A stretch of 13,805 bases of DNA from the NCBI GenBank assembly GCA_036522495.1, contig DATDFS010000051.1, forward strand, positions 1 to 13,805. Reading direction: 5' to 3'. Each line of letters begins with the position of its first letter. Positions within the stretch are counted from its first letter, which is position 1. This document shows positions 1 to 8,608 of the stretch, in pieces. Below the pieces are notes generated by a model. The model was not told the DNA's origin, did not search any database, and saw only the letters and a program-made list of their open reading frames with translations. Origin of the DNA: Nitrososphaera_A sp036522495. GTDB lineage: Archaea; Thermoproteota; Nitrososphaeria; Nitrososphaerales; Nitrososphaeraceae. The translations under genes were made by a program, and so were the position numbers.

Positions 1-399
1 GAAGAGTAAGTAAGTAAGCGAGCTACTCTGCCAAAAGAAGTTAGGGAAAAACTGTGTGAAAAATGGAGACACTTATAGTATTTATTAATTAAAATGGATA
101 TGTAATAGTAGAGGTTTGATGAGGAGGAAGCAATAAGCAGATGGAGGAAGAGGCTAAAATCTCCGTTAAGATAACAGGCTAACAGGAGATTTCGTTATTA
201 TCACAAAATGCGTATTCAGAGGTGAATTTTTACTCAAAAATCTTACATGAGATTTTTGGTTATAAAAGGAGAGTGTCTATCTACTATAAGCTATTATACC
301 TAAAAAACTTAATAAGATATTTCCAAAAAGTTCCATTAAAAAATAGAATTTTGCAAATGTTTATTAGTAAACATTCAATATCCAGAATCGTAAAGAAGA
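1..399. other. Leader region without a recognisable gene
   Basis: I see no convincing gene here. The stretch begins with a short GTAA tandem repeat (about 6-18), is A/T-rich, and has several TATA-like tracts (73-90, 285-290, 292-298), any of which could serve the downstream glycan operon. No TATA box sits cleanly 26-28 nt before the start at 400, so that transcript probably has a leader. A GTG-initiated frame at 222-416 has Lys/Tyr/Ile-rich, featureless composition and overlaps the real gene, so I treat it as spurious. An inverted repeat is listed separately. Confidence 0.6.
157..192. repeat. Inverted repeat, 8-bp arms
   Basis: AAATCTCC at 157-164 is exactly matched by its reverse complement GGAGATTT at 185-192, with a 20-nt spacer. 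It lies about 210 nt before the first gene of the operon. It could be an operator, a transcript hairpin in a long leader, or a chance occurrence in A/T-rich DNA. No T-run follows, so a terminator is not supported. Confidence 0.4.
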
Positions 400-1944
400 T
401 TGGAGGCAAACACTGATAGGACACCAAGAATCCTGATGTTCAGTTGGGAATTTCCACCCAGAATAGTTGGAGGACTCTCAACCCATGTCTATCACCTTTC
501 AAGATCACTATATCGGAAGGGTGCTGACATCCAACTAATTACGTGCGATTTTCCTAATGTTTCTCTCCAAGAGATTAACGGGGGGGTTCGTGTATCACGG
601 GTCAATAGTACAAGCATTCAAGAGAGAGACTTTCTGCTCTGGATCTATCATATGAATTCGCTTATGATCGATCGATCGATCGAAATCCTCAAGAATGAAA
701 CATTCAATGTAATTCATGCACATGATTGGATGGTTGGACGGGCGGCTCTTGAGATTAAGGGCTTATATAATTTACCACTTGTAACAACCATTCACGCTAC
801 AGAAATCGGTCGCAACCGTGGCAGCAGTTTTCACAACGATTTTCAGAAAGCTATACACCGCATGGAAGATCTTTTGATACGTAATAGTGATGGACTGATT
901 TGTTGTAGCAGCTATATGCAAAAGCATGTAGAGTCAAACTTCAATATATCTGCTAATCAAATTGACGTTATCCATAATGGCGTAGACACGTTAAGTTTCA
1001 ATCATACCCCTGACATTCGTAAAGCCATGTCCAAAATAAGTCAACGTTATCGCATACCAAACGGAAAGATTTTGCTGTACGCAGGCAGATTGGTTCTAGA
1101 GAAAGGACCTGACATATTGATAGATGCCTTTGAAGTACTTCATCATGAGAACCCTGAGCTGAGTTTAATCATCGTAGGTGAAGGTCCATTGAAACAAAGT
1201 CTAATGAATAAAGTTATTAGACTTGGACTGCAAAACCGCATTCACTTTATGGGTTTCGTGGATCAAGAAACTCTTGTTGCAATATATAGGTCGGCTGATG
1301 TCTTCGTCATTCCTTCTCTCTATGAGCCCTTCGGCATAGTGGCTCTGGAGGCGATGGCTAGTGGCGTACCTGTAGTAAGTTCAGATGTAGGGGGCTTGTC
1401 TGAAATTGTGGAAGATGCTGTCACTGGACTGAAAGTTTCCCCCGGTGATCCCCAGTTGCTGGCTAGCGCCATACGACAAGTCCTGGGAGTCCCTTCTCTG
1501 TGTGAGTTCCTGAAGATAAATGGCTATGAATATGCTCTGAAGAGATATGACTGGGACCTTGTAGCTGAGAAGACGCTACAGACCTATATGCGATCGATGA
1601 CCAAGAAGCGAATTTCAGGTATGGCTTCCGGGGAAAAAGAGCAGATTCCTTCAGTTGGGACGGCTGCTGCTGATGAGGACTTTTTTTTGACCGATTACAG
1701 GTTGTTACGTCTTCTTCTCACCCTGGGTATTACAAAAGAGGAGAGCTCTAAGACTGCTAAGCAGATCTCAGCCCTTTTAAGACAATCAGAATCTCTTATA
1801 AAGATCGTTATCGGAAGACTTGCTTCACTAGGCTACATCTCGGCTTTAATCGTCCCAAGCAGAATCAACGACGATTTCGCAATTGATATCCGGTATCATC
1901 TCACAGAAAGCGGCATCGTTAGTGCCTGCTCGGATTTCTCGTGA
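400..1944 (+). CDS. GT4-family (glycogen-synthase-like) glycosyltransferase with C-terminal winged-helix domain
   Basis: A 514-residue retaining GT-B glycosyltransferase that should transfer a sugar from a nucleotide-sugar donor, in the cytoplasm. The N-lobe opens with the strand RILMFSWEFPP and the Gly-rich loop GGLSTHV (24-30), followed by HAHDW (106-110), a pattern shared with glycogen synthases. The C-lobe has YAGRLVLEKGPD (227-238) and the E-x7-E donor-site motif EPFGIVALE (E309, E317). The catalytic domain ends near residue 395. A linker follows, then residues 433-508 read as a winged helix: a TAKQISALL helix, a second helix ending RLASLGYI, and a wing ending YHLTESGI. That domain is not normal for GT4 enzymes. 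I prefer the TTG start at 400 because the first in-frame ATG (436) would remove the first beta strand. It is first in a five-gene run, 7 nt before the GH57 gene. Alpha-glucan synthesis is inferred from this pairing; the acceptor is unknown. Confidence 0.88.
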   Translation: MEANTDRTPRILMFSWEFPPRIVGGLSTHVYHLSRSLYRKGADIQLITCDFPNVSLQEINGGVRVSRVNSTSIQERDFLLWIYHMNSLMIDRSIEILKNETFNVIHAHDWMVGRAALEIKGLYNLPLVTTIHATEIGRNRGSSFHNDFQKAIHRMEDLLIRNSDGLICCSSYMQKHVESNFNISANQIDVIHNGVDTLSFNHTPDIRKAMSKISQRYRIPNGKILLYAGRLVLEKGPDILIDAFEVLHHENPELSLIIVGEGPLKQSLMNKVIRLGLQNRIHFMGFVDQETLVAIYRSADVFVIPSLYEPFGIVALEAMASGVPVVSSDVGGLSEIVEDAVTGLKVSPGDPQLLASAIRQVLGVPSLCEFLKINGYEYALKRYDWDLVAEKTLQTYMRSMTKKRISGMASGEKEQIPSVGTAAADEDFFLTDYRLLRLLLTLGITKEESSKTAKQISALLRQSESLIKIVIGRLASLGYISALIVPSRINDDFAIDIRYHLTESGIVSACSDFS

Positions 1945-1951
1945 CTCTCCG

Positions 1952-3907
1952 ATGAACATGGGACAAAGACCAGATGTCTCCGTAGCATTCATTCATCATG
2001 CAAATCAATTGCTAATTACTGATGGTTATCAGAACCGTGAAGGTATTTCTGCTATCGCGGGATCAAAGAATTCAACAACTGGTCTCTTACGTATATTGGA
2101 GCTGCATAGACGCTATCAAATTCCTCTTAACTTGCATATAAGCGGAACATTGATGGAATCATTGAAGTGGCATATTCCTGACTTCTTTTCCGAGTTAAAA
2201 GCCTTGGCAAATTCTGATCTTTTGGAATTACTAGGCAGCAGTTACGGTCAGAATATGATGAAGTTTTTCTCTGAAGAACATAACTTTAGACAGCTAAATG
2301 AAGAACTTCTTCTCTATGAAAATTTCCTAGGATGGGAATCAAAAAAAATTAAAGTATTTTGGGTACCAGAGAGACTGTGGGATACAAAAATCCTTGCTCC
2401 CGTTCTGACAAACGCTAGACTAAGAAACGGAGGATACGAATATGTTATCCTTGACGATAGGCTGCTCTATTCAGACAAATCAAACCCAAGTCCGCGGCGC
2501 TTATATGATAAGACTAAAGCATGGGATCCAAAAAATTTCAGCATGTATGGTATAGAAGAAGGATATGGACTTTGTATGCTCCCAATTGCTTATAATCTTA
2601 GGCAGAATATTCCCCCTCGTAAGAAACAGGACTTTGAGAGTATAAAGTCACAATTATACTGGCTTTTAGATGTCAATTTAACTTATAAGACTCCGCTTAT
2701 TGCTATCTACGCTGACGATATGGAAAAGGCCGCTGGCGTGGGTTGGGATTCAAATGGTCCTGCCCAATATGAAAGTGTGCTTAAATGGCTAAATGAAAAT
2801 CCAAATATTCGTTCAGTAAAGCTTAGCAACTGGACCTCCATGCATAGACCTTTGTGTCAGAAGCACATTGAAAGAGGTACGTACGTAGAACTAATGAACG
2901 AGTTTGAAGCTAGTGAAACCTATGATAACTGGTACTATGATCCCAGCTATCATCCCTATCGACAACAATATGCATGGGCTGAGAGCCGAGTACAAGAATT
3001 GACTTCATACGGAGCTGATCCCGCTCTTGCCGATCTTGCCTGGAAAGTTCTCTTAGCTACATCATGGCAAACTGCATGGCATACGCCAAAAACAGGAGCT
3101 CACGGAGATTTGAACTCAGAAGATGGTCCTAGCCCTTGGATCAGAGCTACTGCCAATCATTGCCGCCTTGCTGCTATAATGGCAGAGGCAGCATATTGGA
3201 TGAAGCATAAAGATCGTTATGCTCACGCTTATCACCAGGATATAGACGGAGATGACAATACTGAACTTGTTATCAAAAATAATGCTCTGTTTGCCGTCTT
3301 TTCTCCCAAAGCAGGCGGCCGCTTAGTGTATTTATTTAGTATTGGTGGCTCTTCTGGAAGGCTTGTTGTTGGCAATCCCATAGATGACTGGAACCTGCTG
3401 GAGGGTCTGCATGAATATATGGATTCGCCGCCCAACCATCCGGGAGCCTTTTCAGATGTGGGATATGAACATGATAACTATGACGCTATGATAGAATGCT
3501 CGGAGGGAAGCGAAATAAGCGTAAGGTTACGCAATATACAGAAGGGCAGCTCGGCATTTGGAACAGAAAAAAGTATTACTTTAAAAGAGGATCAGAATGT
3601 AATTTATGCAGAATACCACCTATCTGACTATTTGGTAAAAAGATTTTCAACCCAGATCGGTCTTTCTCCAGACTATCTTCGACTACTCAGACATGGTCAT
3701 TCAGGGTTAAAGGAGTATTCCCCATCCGCAAATATACGTGGATGGTCTAACAACGGTGTGATTGTTTGGGTCAAGTTTGGTAACGAAGATTCTGTGTTTT
3801 GGGATAATCCTCCACATTCAATATTTGGTCATGGTTACATTCTTCGCCTTACAAGTCACAGCAAGCGGTTTAAAGTTTGGTTAGGAGTTGACTTGGATAA
3901 TTGTTGA
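1952..3907 (+). CDS. GH57-family alpha-glucan glycosidase / 4-alpha-glucanotransferase-like protein
   Basis: A 651-residue protein resembling GH57 retaining enzymes (4-alpha-glucanotransferases, amylopullulanases, branching enzymes) acting on alpha-1,4 or alpha-1,6 glucans. Conserved regions are visible in order: a His pair IHHANQ (about 14-19), LLELLGSSYGQ (90-100), VFWVPERLWD (135-144) with E140 at the nucleophile position, and YADDMEK (253-259) whose Asp pair supplies the acid/base. The arrangement matches the Thermococcus glucanotransferase pattern. From about residue 330 comes a helical segment, then a beta-rich C-terminal region (about 385-651) like the sandwich domain of glucanotransferases. 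No signal peptide, so it is probably cytoplasmic. I chose ATG 1952, 7 nt after the GT4 stop; an upstream in-frame TTG (1883) would add 23 atypical residues inside the previous gene. Hydrolase versus transferase activity cannot be decided by eye. Confidence 0.85.
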   Translation: MNMGQRPDVSVAFIHHANQLLITDGYQNREGISAIAGSKNSTTGLLRILELHRRYQIPLNLHISGTLMESLKWHIPDFFSELKALANSDLLELLGSSYGQNMMKFFSEEHNFRQLNEELLLYENFLGWESKKIKVFWVPERLWDTKILAPVLTNARLRNGGYEYVILDDRLLYSDKSNPSPRRLYDKTKAWDPKNFSMYGIEEGYGLCMLPIAYNLRQNIPPRKKQDFESIKSQLYWLLDVNLTYKTPLIAIYADDMEKAAGVGWDSNGPAQYESVLKWLNENPNIRSVKLSNWTSMHRPLCQKHIERGTYVELMNEFEASETYDNWYYDPSYHPYRQQYAWAESRVQELTSYGADPALADLAWKVLLATSWQTAWHTPKTGAHGDLNSEDGPSPWIRATANHCRLAAIMAEAAYWMKHKDRYAHAYHQDIDGDDNTELVIKNNALFAVFSPKAGGRLVYLFSIGGSSGRLVVGNPIDDWNLLEGLHEYMDSPPNHPGAFSDVGYEHDNYDAMIECSEGSEISVRLRNIQKGSSAFGTEKSITLKEDQNVIYAEYHLSDYLVKRFSTQIGLSPDYLRLLRHGHSGLKEYSPSANIRGWSNNGVIVWVKFGNEDSVFWDNPPHSIFGHGYILRLTSHSKRFKVWLGVDLDNC

Positions 3908-4932
3908 CCAATTCAGCAGAATCGCTCGTGAAGATCAGGGATGAACAGTTCATCAAACAACTTTTGTCTGAGAAACTTGCAGATGAATATGGTAAAGACA
4001 AATTAAAATATTGTGCTCATAAGGTACTAAAAACTCATCTGAGGAAGACAATAATCCAATATACTATCAAGTTAGATAGCTTAACTAAAACTTACATAGG
4101 AATACACCGGGAATCAGATAAACGATTTGAACACGTATTTTCGTTATTGCATCTTCTGCGATCCTCCGGATTTAATGAAGAGAGTGATCTAAGAGTCCCA
4201 AGACCTATTCTTCACCTGCCCTCATTATCACTTTTGCTAATGGAGGAAGCAGAAGGTAGATTGCTAGGAACATTATTTGCAGAGAAAGATGCTAATCTCG
4301 AGGTACATATAGAAGGAGCGGCCAATTGGCTGGCGAAATTACATGACAGCAAAGTTACCACTACTAGAATCCGCTCTTTTGACGATGAGATCGCAATGAC
4401 AATGAAGTTCAAGAAATCACTTCTCATTCTCTTTCCAGATTTTTCAAAGAGAATAGAAACAATTTCAGAAAAAATAATCAATACGCAAATGAGGGAGAAA
4501 GGTACACGGAAGAGAAAGAACAACCGGTGTGACAACTATGTTTGTCTTATTCACGGCGATTATCATCCAAAGAATATCTTTGCCACAGCTGGTAGGACAA
4601 CAACCGTAATAGATTTTGAAGAGAGTCGGATGGGAGATCCTGCTTTTGATTTAGGCTACTTTATAGCTCAAATGAAGATGTCTCATGGGTTTGAGCGTTC
4701 AATATTAGACGCTGCGGATATATTTCTTCACAAGTATATTAAAAAATCATGCTGTTCAGACGATGATATTAGGAAACGACAAATGATTTATGAAGCTCAA
4801 ACGTATTTGCAAAGAATTTATCATACATATTGGCTGTTGAAGCTGAAGCCTGACATGGACCTTGTAAGTAGGTGGCTGACAGAAAGTGAAGCATGTTTGG
4901 AAAGAGCTGACGAGCGAGCTTCAATATCATGA
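3901..4932 (+). CDS. APH-fold small-molecule kinase (aminoglycoside phosphotransferase family)
   Basis: A 343-residue protein of the APH/choline-kinase/maltokinase fold, which transfers the ATP gamma-phosphate to a small-molecule hydroxyl, often a sugar. Visible motifs are LLLMEEAEG (hinge), ANWLAKLHDS, the catalytic loop HGDYHPKN (218-225, D220, N225) and the metal-binding IDFEESR (D238) followed by DPAFDLGYF. The N-lobe is unusual: where the related kinase in this window has VGKW, this protein reads YIGIH (65-69), so the usual ATP-binding Lys appears to be Ile68. It may use another Lys, bind nucleotide atypically, or be weakly active. The start is TTG 3901 or TTG 3904; both overlap the GH57 stop, implying coupling. 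GTG 3928 is possible. It ends in an ATGA overlap with the next gene. Next to glucan enzymes a sugar kinase, maltokinase-like, is the best guess; antibiotic resistance is not implied by the family name. Confidence 0.8.
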   Translation: MLTNSAESLVKIRDEQFIKQLLSEKLADEYGKDKLKYCAHKVLKTHLRKTIIQYTIKLDSLTKTYIGIHRESDKRFEHVFSLLHLLRSSGFNEESDLRVPRPILHLPSLSLLLMEEAEGRLLGTLFAEKDANLEVHIEGAANWLAKLHDSKVTTTRIRSFDDEIAMTMKFKKSLLILFPDFSKRIETISEKIINTQMREKGTRKRKNNRCDNYVCLIHGDYHPKNIFATAGRTTTVIDFEESRMGDPAFDLGYFIAQMKMSHGFERSILDAADIFLHKYIKKSCCSDDDIRKRQMIYEAQTYLQRIYHTYWLLKLKPDMDLVSRWLTESEACLERADERASIS

Positions 4933-6752
4933 AAATTTGGGATGAGATTTTTGCACAACAAACCCCGGTATGGAGTGAGAGCGATCATGAAATATCTCAT
5001 CTTATTGAGAAATTGTTCAGATACAACATCAAAAGCAATTATGAACTTGACCGTAAGGGTGGAAGACAAACAATATATTTATCTAAAAAAGACCCATGGG
5101 ATTTCGCTGCTACTGACGACGTACTGTCTAAGTCAACCCTGCGAAAGACAGAACTCAAAATTATTGATGGTCATGACTTAAGAGGGTCGATTCATTCAGA
5201 CATTACTGAACAACCACTTAGGGATTGCTTTTTTGACGCAGTATTAGCGTTGGGAGTCCTACTTTATAATACTAGGCCCAACATCCAAAGATCCATCATA
5301 GACATTAACCGCATAATGAAGAAAGGAGGAATTTTCTTTTGTACTTTTCAATCAACTGACACGGATTTGTCATATGATGAGAATTATTATATACCTCGTC
5401 ATATTGATCGAGACGGAACACCTGTCCTGGCTAGAACAGATAATATGACAATAGAAAAAACATATCATGCTTTCTCCAAAAATGAAGTTATAGACCTGCT
5501 AAAAGGTTTTAAGATCATCGAATTGGAACTTGGGCAATACAAAAAAAATCATACACCGCAGAAGCAGAAACACAAAGTATGGTTAGTCTTGGCACAAAAA
5601 GTGCAGGATAGTTACTACGGTTATGACGGAGGCAAACAAATTGAACTGAAAAACCCCCCTTCAGTAAATACGATAAGTCCTATTGATGACTATTTCTTAA
5701 AAGAGTCATTTGTTAGGAATTTTCTCCAGTTGAATATTCTTCCTATAATCAATCTATCTGATTTTGAGATTTTAAATTGCAAAATAAACCCTTTTAAATT
5801 AAGTAGAAAGGGAGGGATAGCAGCCATTGAATTCAAATTGCAATTAGGTAACAAAAACAATCCTCATCAGATAATATCAAAGAGTATCGTGGGCAAATGG
5901 AGAAATGACGGACGAGGCAAAGAAATCTTTGATCTTTTACAAGCATTATGGAATGATAAAGGATTTAACGGAAGAAGGAATGATGACAGCAGTCCTGGTG
6001 ATAATAGTGATATTCACTTTGATGACCACCTCAAAATACAAGAGCCAATAGCATACTTTCCTGATTACAACCTTATGATTACATCTAAAGTCAATGGTAC
6101 CGAGTTGGAAAAGATACTCCAGAGTGCGGATAGGAAGGTTGAACACAGCATACTTGAAACCTATGTCATACAAGCCGCCAAATGGTTGGCCAAACTCCAC
6201 AGCATCAAGTTAAGTCATGGAAGAAGAACATTTCTGATGCACGACGAAGAAAAAAAGCTGAGTGATTGGCTTGAACATTTGAGTTGGCTCTATCCAGACT
6301 TTGGTAAAACAATAAGTCATATACTACACTTCATACTTAAAGGCGAAAAAGATCTTGATCCGGAATGCTTTGTACCTATCCATGGCGACTTTCATACCCT
6401 GAATATATTTATATCTGAACCTGATCTCACAGTGATAGATTTTGAACAAAGCTGTATGTTTGATCCAGCCAAGGATTTAGGTTATTTTACTTCATATCTT
6501 ACCATGAGAAAGAAAAAATATCAATTATCATTTGACATAGAGAATTTGCAGAAATGCTTCATTGATAAGTATACTTCCGAAATATCAGTTTCAGACAGAC
6601 AAGAACTCTTGAAAAGGATATGTATATACGAAGCTAGAAGCTATATTCAGCATCTGCATTTCAGGTATTGGACCTTGAACAAAAAGCTTGATGAAATTGA
6701 TTTTGAATACTGGGTAAAAAAGGCTGAGGAATGCCTCCAAGCTGAGGTGTAA
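4929..6752 (+). CDS. Methyltransferase-like domain fused to APH-fold kinase
   Basis: A 607-residue two-domain protein. Residues 1-225 follow the class I SAM methyltransferase plan: an acidic strand end near D63-D64, SDITEQPLRDCFFDAVLALG (90-109) as motif IV/V, and IMKKGGIFFCTF (129-140). The SAM-binding glycine loop is degraded: where D-L-G-C-G-G-G-R is expected, it reads ELDRKGGR (39-46), losing two glycines. Residues about 252-607 are an APH-fold kinase with VGKW (K323), GKEIFDLLQ, AAKWLAKLHS, the catalytic loop HGDFHTLN (485-492, D487) and IDFEQSC (D504), all intact. The kinase half therefore looks active, while the methyltransferase half may bind substrate without methylating, or have a modified SAM site. 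ATG 4929 overlaps the previous stop by 4 nt, and the ABC gene starts 5 nt after its stop. The kinase half is paralogous to the preceding gene and closely so to the minus-strand gene at 9395-10699. Substrate unknown; a glycan intermediate is inferred. Confidence 0.8.
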   Translation: MKIWDEIFAQQTPVWSESDHEISHLIEKLFRYNIKSNYELDRKGGRQTIYLSKKDPWDFAATDDVLSKSTLRKTELKIIDGHDLRGSIHSDITEQPLRDCFFDAVLALGVLLYNTRPNIQRSIIDINRIMKKGGIFFCTFQSTDTDLSYDENYYIPRHIDRDGTPVLARTDNMTIEKTYHAFSKNEVIDLLKGFKIIELELGQYKKNHTPQKQKHKVWLVLAQKVQDSYYGYDGGKQIELKNPPSVNTISPIDDYFLKESFVRNFLQLNILPIINLSDFEILNCKINPFKLSRKGGIAAIEFKLQLGNKNNPHQIISKSIVGKWRNDGRGKEIFDLLQALWNDKGFNGRRNDDSSPGDNSDIHFDDHLKIQEPIAYFPDYNLMITSKVNGTELEKILQSADRKVEHSILETYVIQAAKWLAKLHSIKLSHGRRTFLMHDEEKKLSDWLEHLSWLYPDFGKTISHILHFILKGEKDLDPECFVPIHGDFHTLNIFISEPDLTVIDFEQSCMFDPAKDLGYFTSYLTMRKKKYQLSFDIENLQKCFIDKYTSEISVSDRQELLKRICIYEARSYIQHLHFRYWTLNKKLDEIDFEYWVKKAEECLQAEV

Positions 6753-6757
6753 AGTCA

Positions 6758-8572
6758 ATGAAATACTTGCAAGAGTCATATTACTCCCCCGGCGACATAA
6801 AACATCCCTCCTCGTATAAAAAAACTAGTCACAGGACCAAGAGCCCTCTTTTTAGACTTTTTTTATATCAGAAGCAGCATTGGCCGCATGCTTTGGCAGT
6901 GGCACTTACTACTGCCGCCGCTAGTGGTTCCAACCTACTTCAACCATGGGTACTGGGATTTCTTATAGTTGGTGAAGTCATTACTAAAAAGAATCTGGAC
7001 CTACTTCCCTGGGCCATTGCATTGCTACTAATCGCATATGGAGGTAAGGAACTCACAGGCTACTTACAAGCATATTTTATACAGACCTTAAGTTCAAAGA
7101 CGATGCACAAGATTCGATATGATCTATTCCAGCATTTGGAGCGTCTGCCGGTAACATATTTTGACAATAGCCGTACAGGTGAGCTAGTTTCACGTATAAT
7201 CAGCGATACAGATGAGGTAGATAAAGTGATGACAACTGGTATAAGCAACAACGGAACAGATCTAACAACAACTGTTGGCATATTTATTCTCCTATTCTAT
7301 GTCAATATTGATTTGGCATTATACGTAGTACCTGTAGCGGCAGCTCTTGTATTGACTGTAATATTATTTAGAAAAACTCTCAAGCATTACTCACGGCGCA
7401 TAAGACAGGCTGTAGGCGATATGGCTGCAAAAGGAAATGAAGTAATTACTAATATCCGGATTGTAAAGAGTTTTTCGATGGAGCGATTAGAGGCAGAGCG
7501 TTTTTTTAATAAATCTTTAGGTATAGCTGAAGCCAAAATTAACTTGGTCAAGAAATCTGGACTTTATTCGTCAACAGTGGATATGCTGGCTGGTTTAGCT
7601 GTCGTTGTAGTAGTTTTTTTTGCTGCACCCCAAGTTGTACATGGAAGCCTTACGTTAGGCGCTTTGGTCGCCTTTCTTGGTTTGATAGATAAATTGTTCA
7701 AGCCTGTCACAAGCCTAAGTAAAGCTAACGTTGACTTCCAAAGGGCAATTGTGGCAGGTGAAAGAATCTTTGAAATTATCGATACAGAACCAGAGGATTC
7801 GGAATCGTCTGATGGTGCAATAGAGACTTCTCCACCTGATATTAAAGGGGAGATCAAATTTGATAAAGTATCCTTTGGTTATAGTCCTGACAGGAAAATC
7901 TTTGAAAACTTTAGTTTGGTAATACAAGCTGGAGAGACATTGGCTATAGTAGGCAAAAGCGGAGCTGGGAAATCCACGCTTGTTAACCTCCTTTTGCGCT
8001 TTTATAAGCCTGTTTCCGGCGGGATTTTCATAGATGGATACCCTATAACTGCCTGGACGCTAAGTTCACTCAGGCAGAAAATTGCAATAGTCTCGCAGGA
8101 TCCTATCCTTTTTTCTGACAGCATTCGTGATAATATTGCATATGGAAAGCCCAATGCTTCTGACGCAGAGATAATTGAAGTTGCCAAAGCAGCAAATGTC
8201 CACGACTTTATAATGAGTTTGCCAAATACCTATAATACTCGGATTGGTGAAAGGGGCGCCAAGCTTTCAACTGGTCAACGGCAACGCATAGCTATTGCCC
8301 GTGCGCTACTTAGTAATCCGAGTATTCTAGTATTAGATGAAGCAACCTCCAATGTGGATTCACAATCAGAGACTCTCATAAAAGATGCTTTAAAGCGCCT
8401 GATAGGGAAAAAGACTACTATTATCATCGCACATAGACTTTCTACAGTCATAGGTGCAAGCAAAATCATTGTTTTGGAAAACGGTATACCGGCAGAAATA
8501 GGAACACATAAAGATCTTTTACAAAGAGAAGGTATCTATGCCATGCTCTACAAGTCACAAGTTAAGGTTTAA
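6758..8572 (+). CDS. ABC exporter half-transporter (MsbA/multidrug type), fused permease-ATPase
   Basis: A 604-residue type IV ABC exporter subunit that should homodimerise in the cytoplasmic membrane and use ATP to export or flip a lipid, glycolipid or small molecule. After a polar N-terminal tail, six hydrophobic segments are visible (about 44-72, 82-106, 166-182, 185-205, 272-290, 297-315), with YFDNSRTGELVSR (134-146) before TM3, typical of the first intracellular coupling region. The ATPase domain starts near 365: Walker A GKSGAGKST (399-407), Q-loop Q447 in SQDPILF, signature LSTGQ (503-507), Walker B ILVLDE (D527, E528) and H-loop H559. All catalytic residues are present; LSTGQ in place of LSGGQ is tolerated in the family. 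ATG 6758 lies 5 nt after the preceding stop. It is last in the probable operon, so its cargo is plausibly the product of the upstream glycan enzymes and kinases, but specificity cannot be read from the sequence. Confidence 0.93.
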   Translation: MKYLQESYYSPGDIKHPSSYKKTSHRTKSPLFRLFLYQKQHWPHALAVALTTAAASGSNLLQPWVLGFLIVGEVITKKNLDLLPWAIALLLIAYGGKELTGYLQAYFIQTLSSKTMHKIRYDLFQHLERLPVTYFDNSRTGELVSRIISDTDEVDKVMTTGISNNGTDLTTTVGIFILLFYVNIDLALYVVPVAAALVLTVILFRKTLKHYSRRIRQAVGDMAAKGNEVITNIRIVKSFSMERLEAERFFNKSLGIAEAKINLVKKSGLYSSTVDMLAGLAVVVVVFFAAPQVVHGSLTLGALVAFLGLIDKLFKPVTSLSKANVDFQRAIVAGERIFEIIDTEPEDSESSDGAIETSPPDIKGEIKFDKVSFGYSPDRKIFENFSLVIQAGETLAIVGKSGAGKSTLVNLLLRFYKPVSGGIFIDGYPITAWTLSSLRQKIAIVSQDPILFSDSIRDNIAYGKPNASDAEIIEVAKAANVHDFIMSLPNTYNTRIGERGAKLSTGQRQRIAIARALLSNPSILVLDEATSNVDSQSETLIKDALKRLIGKKTTIIIAHRLSTVIGASKIIVLENGIPAEIGTHKDLLQREGIYAMLYKSQVKV

Positions 8573-8586
8573 TCTAAAAACGAACC

Positions 8587-8599
8587 TTTGTTGTTTTGT
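8587..8599 (+). terminator. Possible U-rich archaeal terminator after the ABC gene
   Basis: A T-rich tract (TTTGTTGTTTTG) begins 15 nt after the ABC exporter stop. Archaeal RNA polymerase can terminate at U-rich tracts without a hairpin, so this is a reasonable end for the five-gene transcript. The tract is interrupted by G residues and is only suggestive. Confidence 0.3.
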
Positions 8600-8608
8600 A
8601 GATAAAAT

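Noticed and set aside
222..416. 64-codon GTG-initiated + strand frame before the operon
   Set aside because: Lys/Tyr/Ile-rich with no motif, A/T-driven composition, and it overlaps the start of the glycosyltransferase gene.
3901..6752. Antibiotic-resistance interpretation of the APH-family kinases
   Set aside because: The family is broad (sugar, choline, homoserine and other kinases); context with glucan enzymes favours a metabolic role and nothing indicates aminoglycoside binding.
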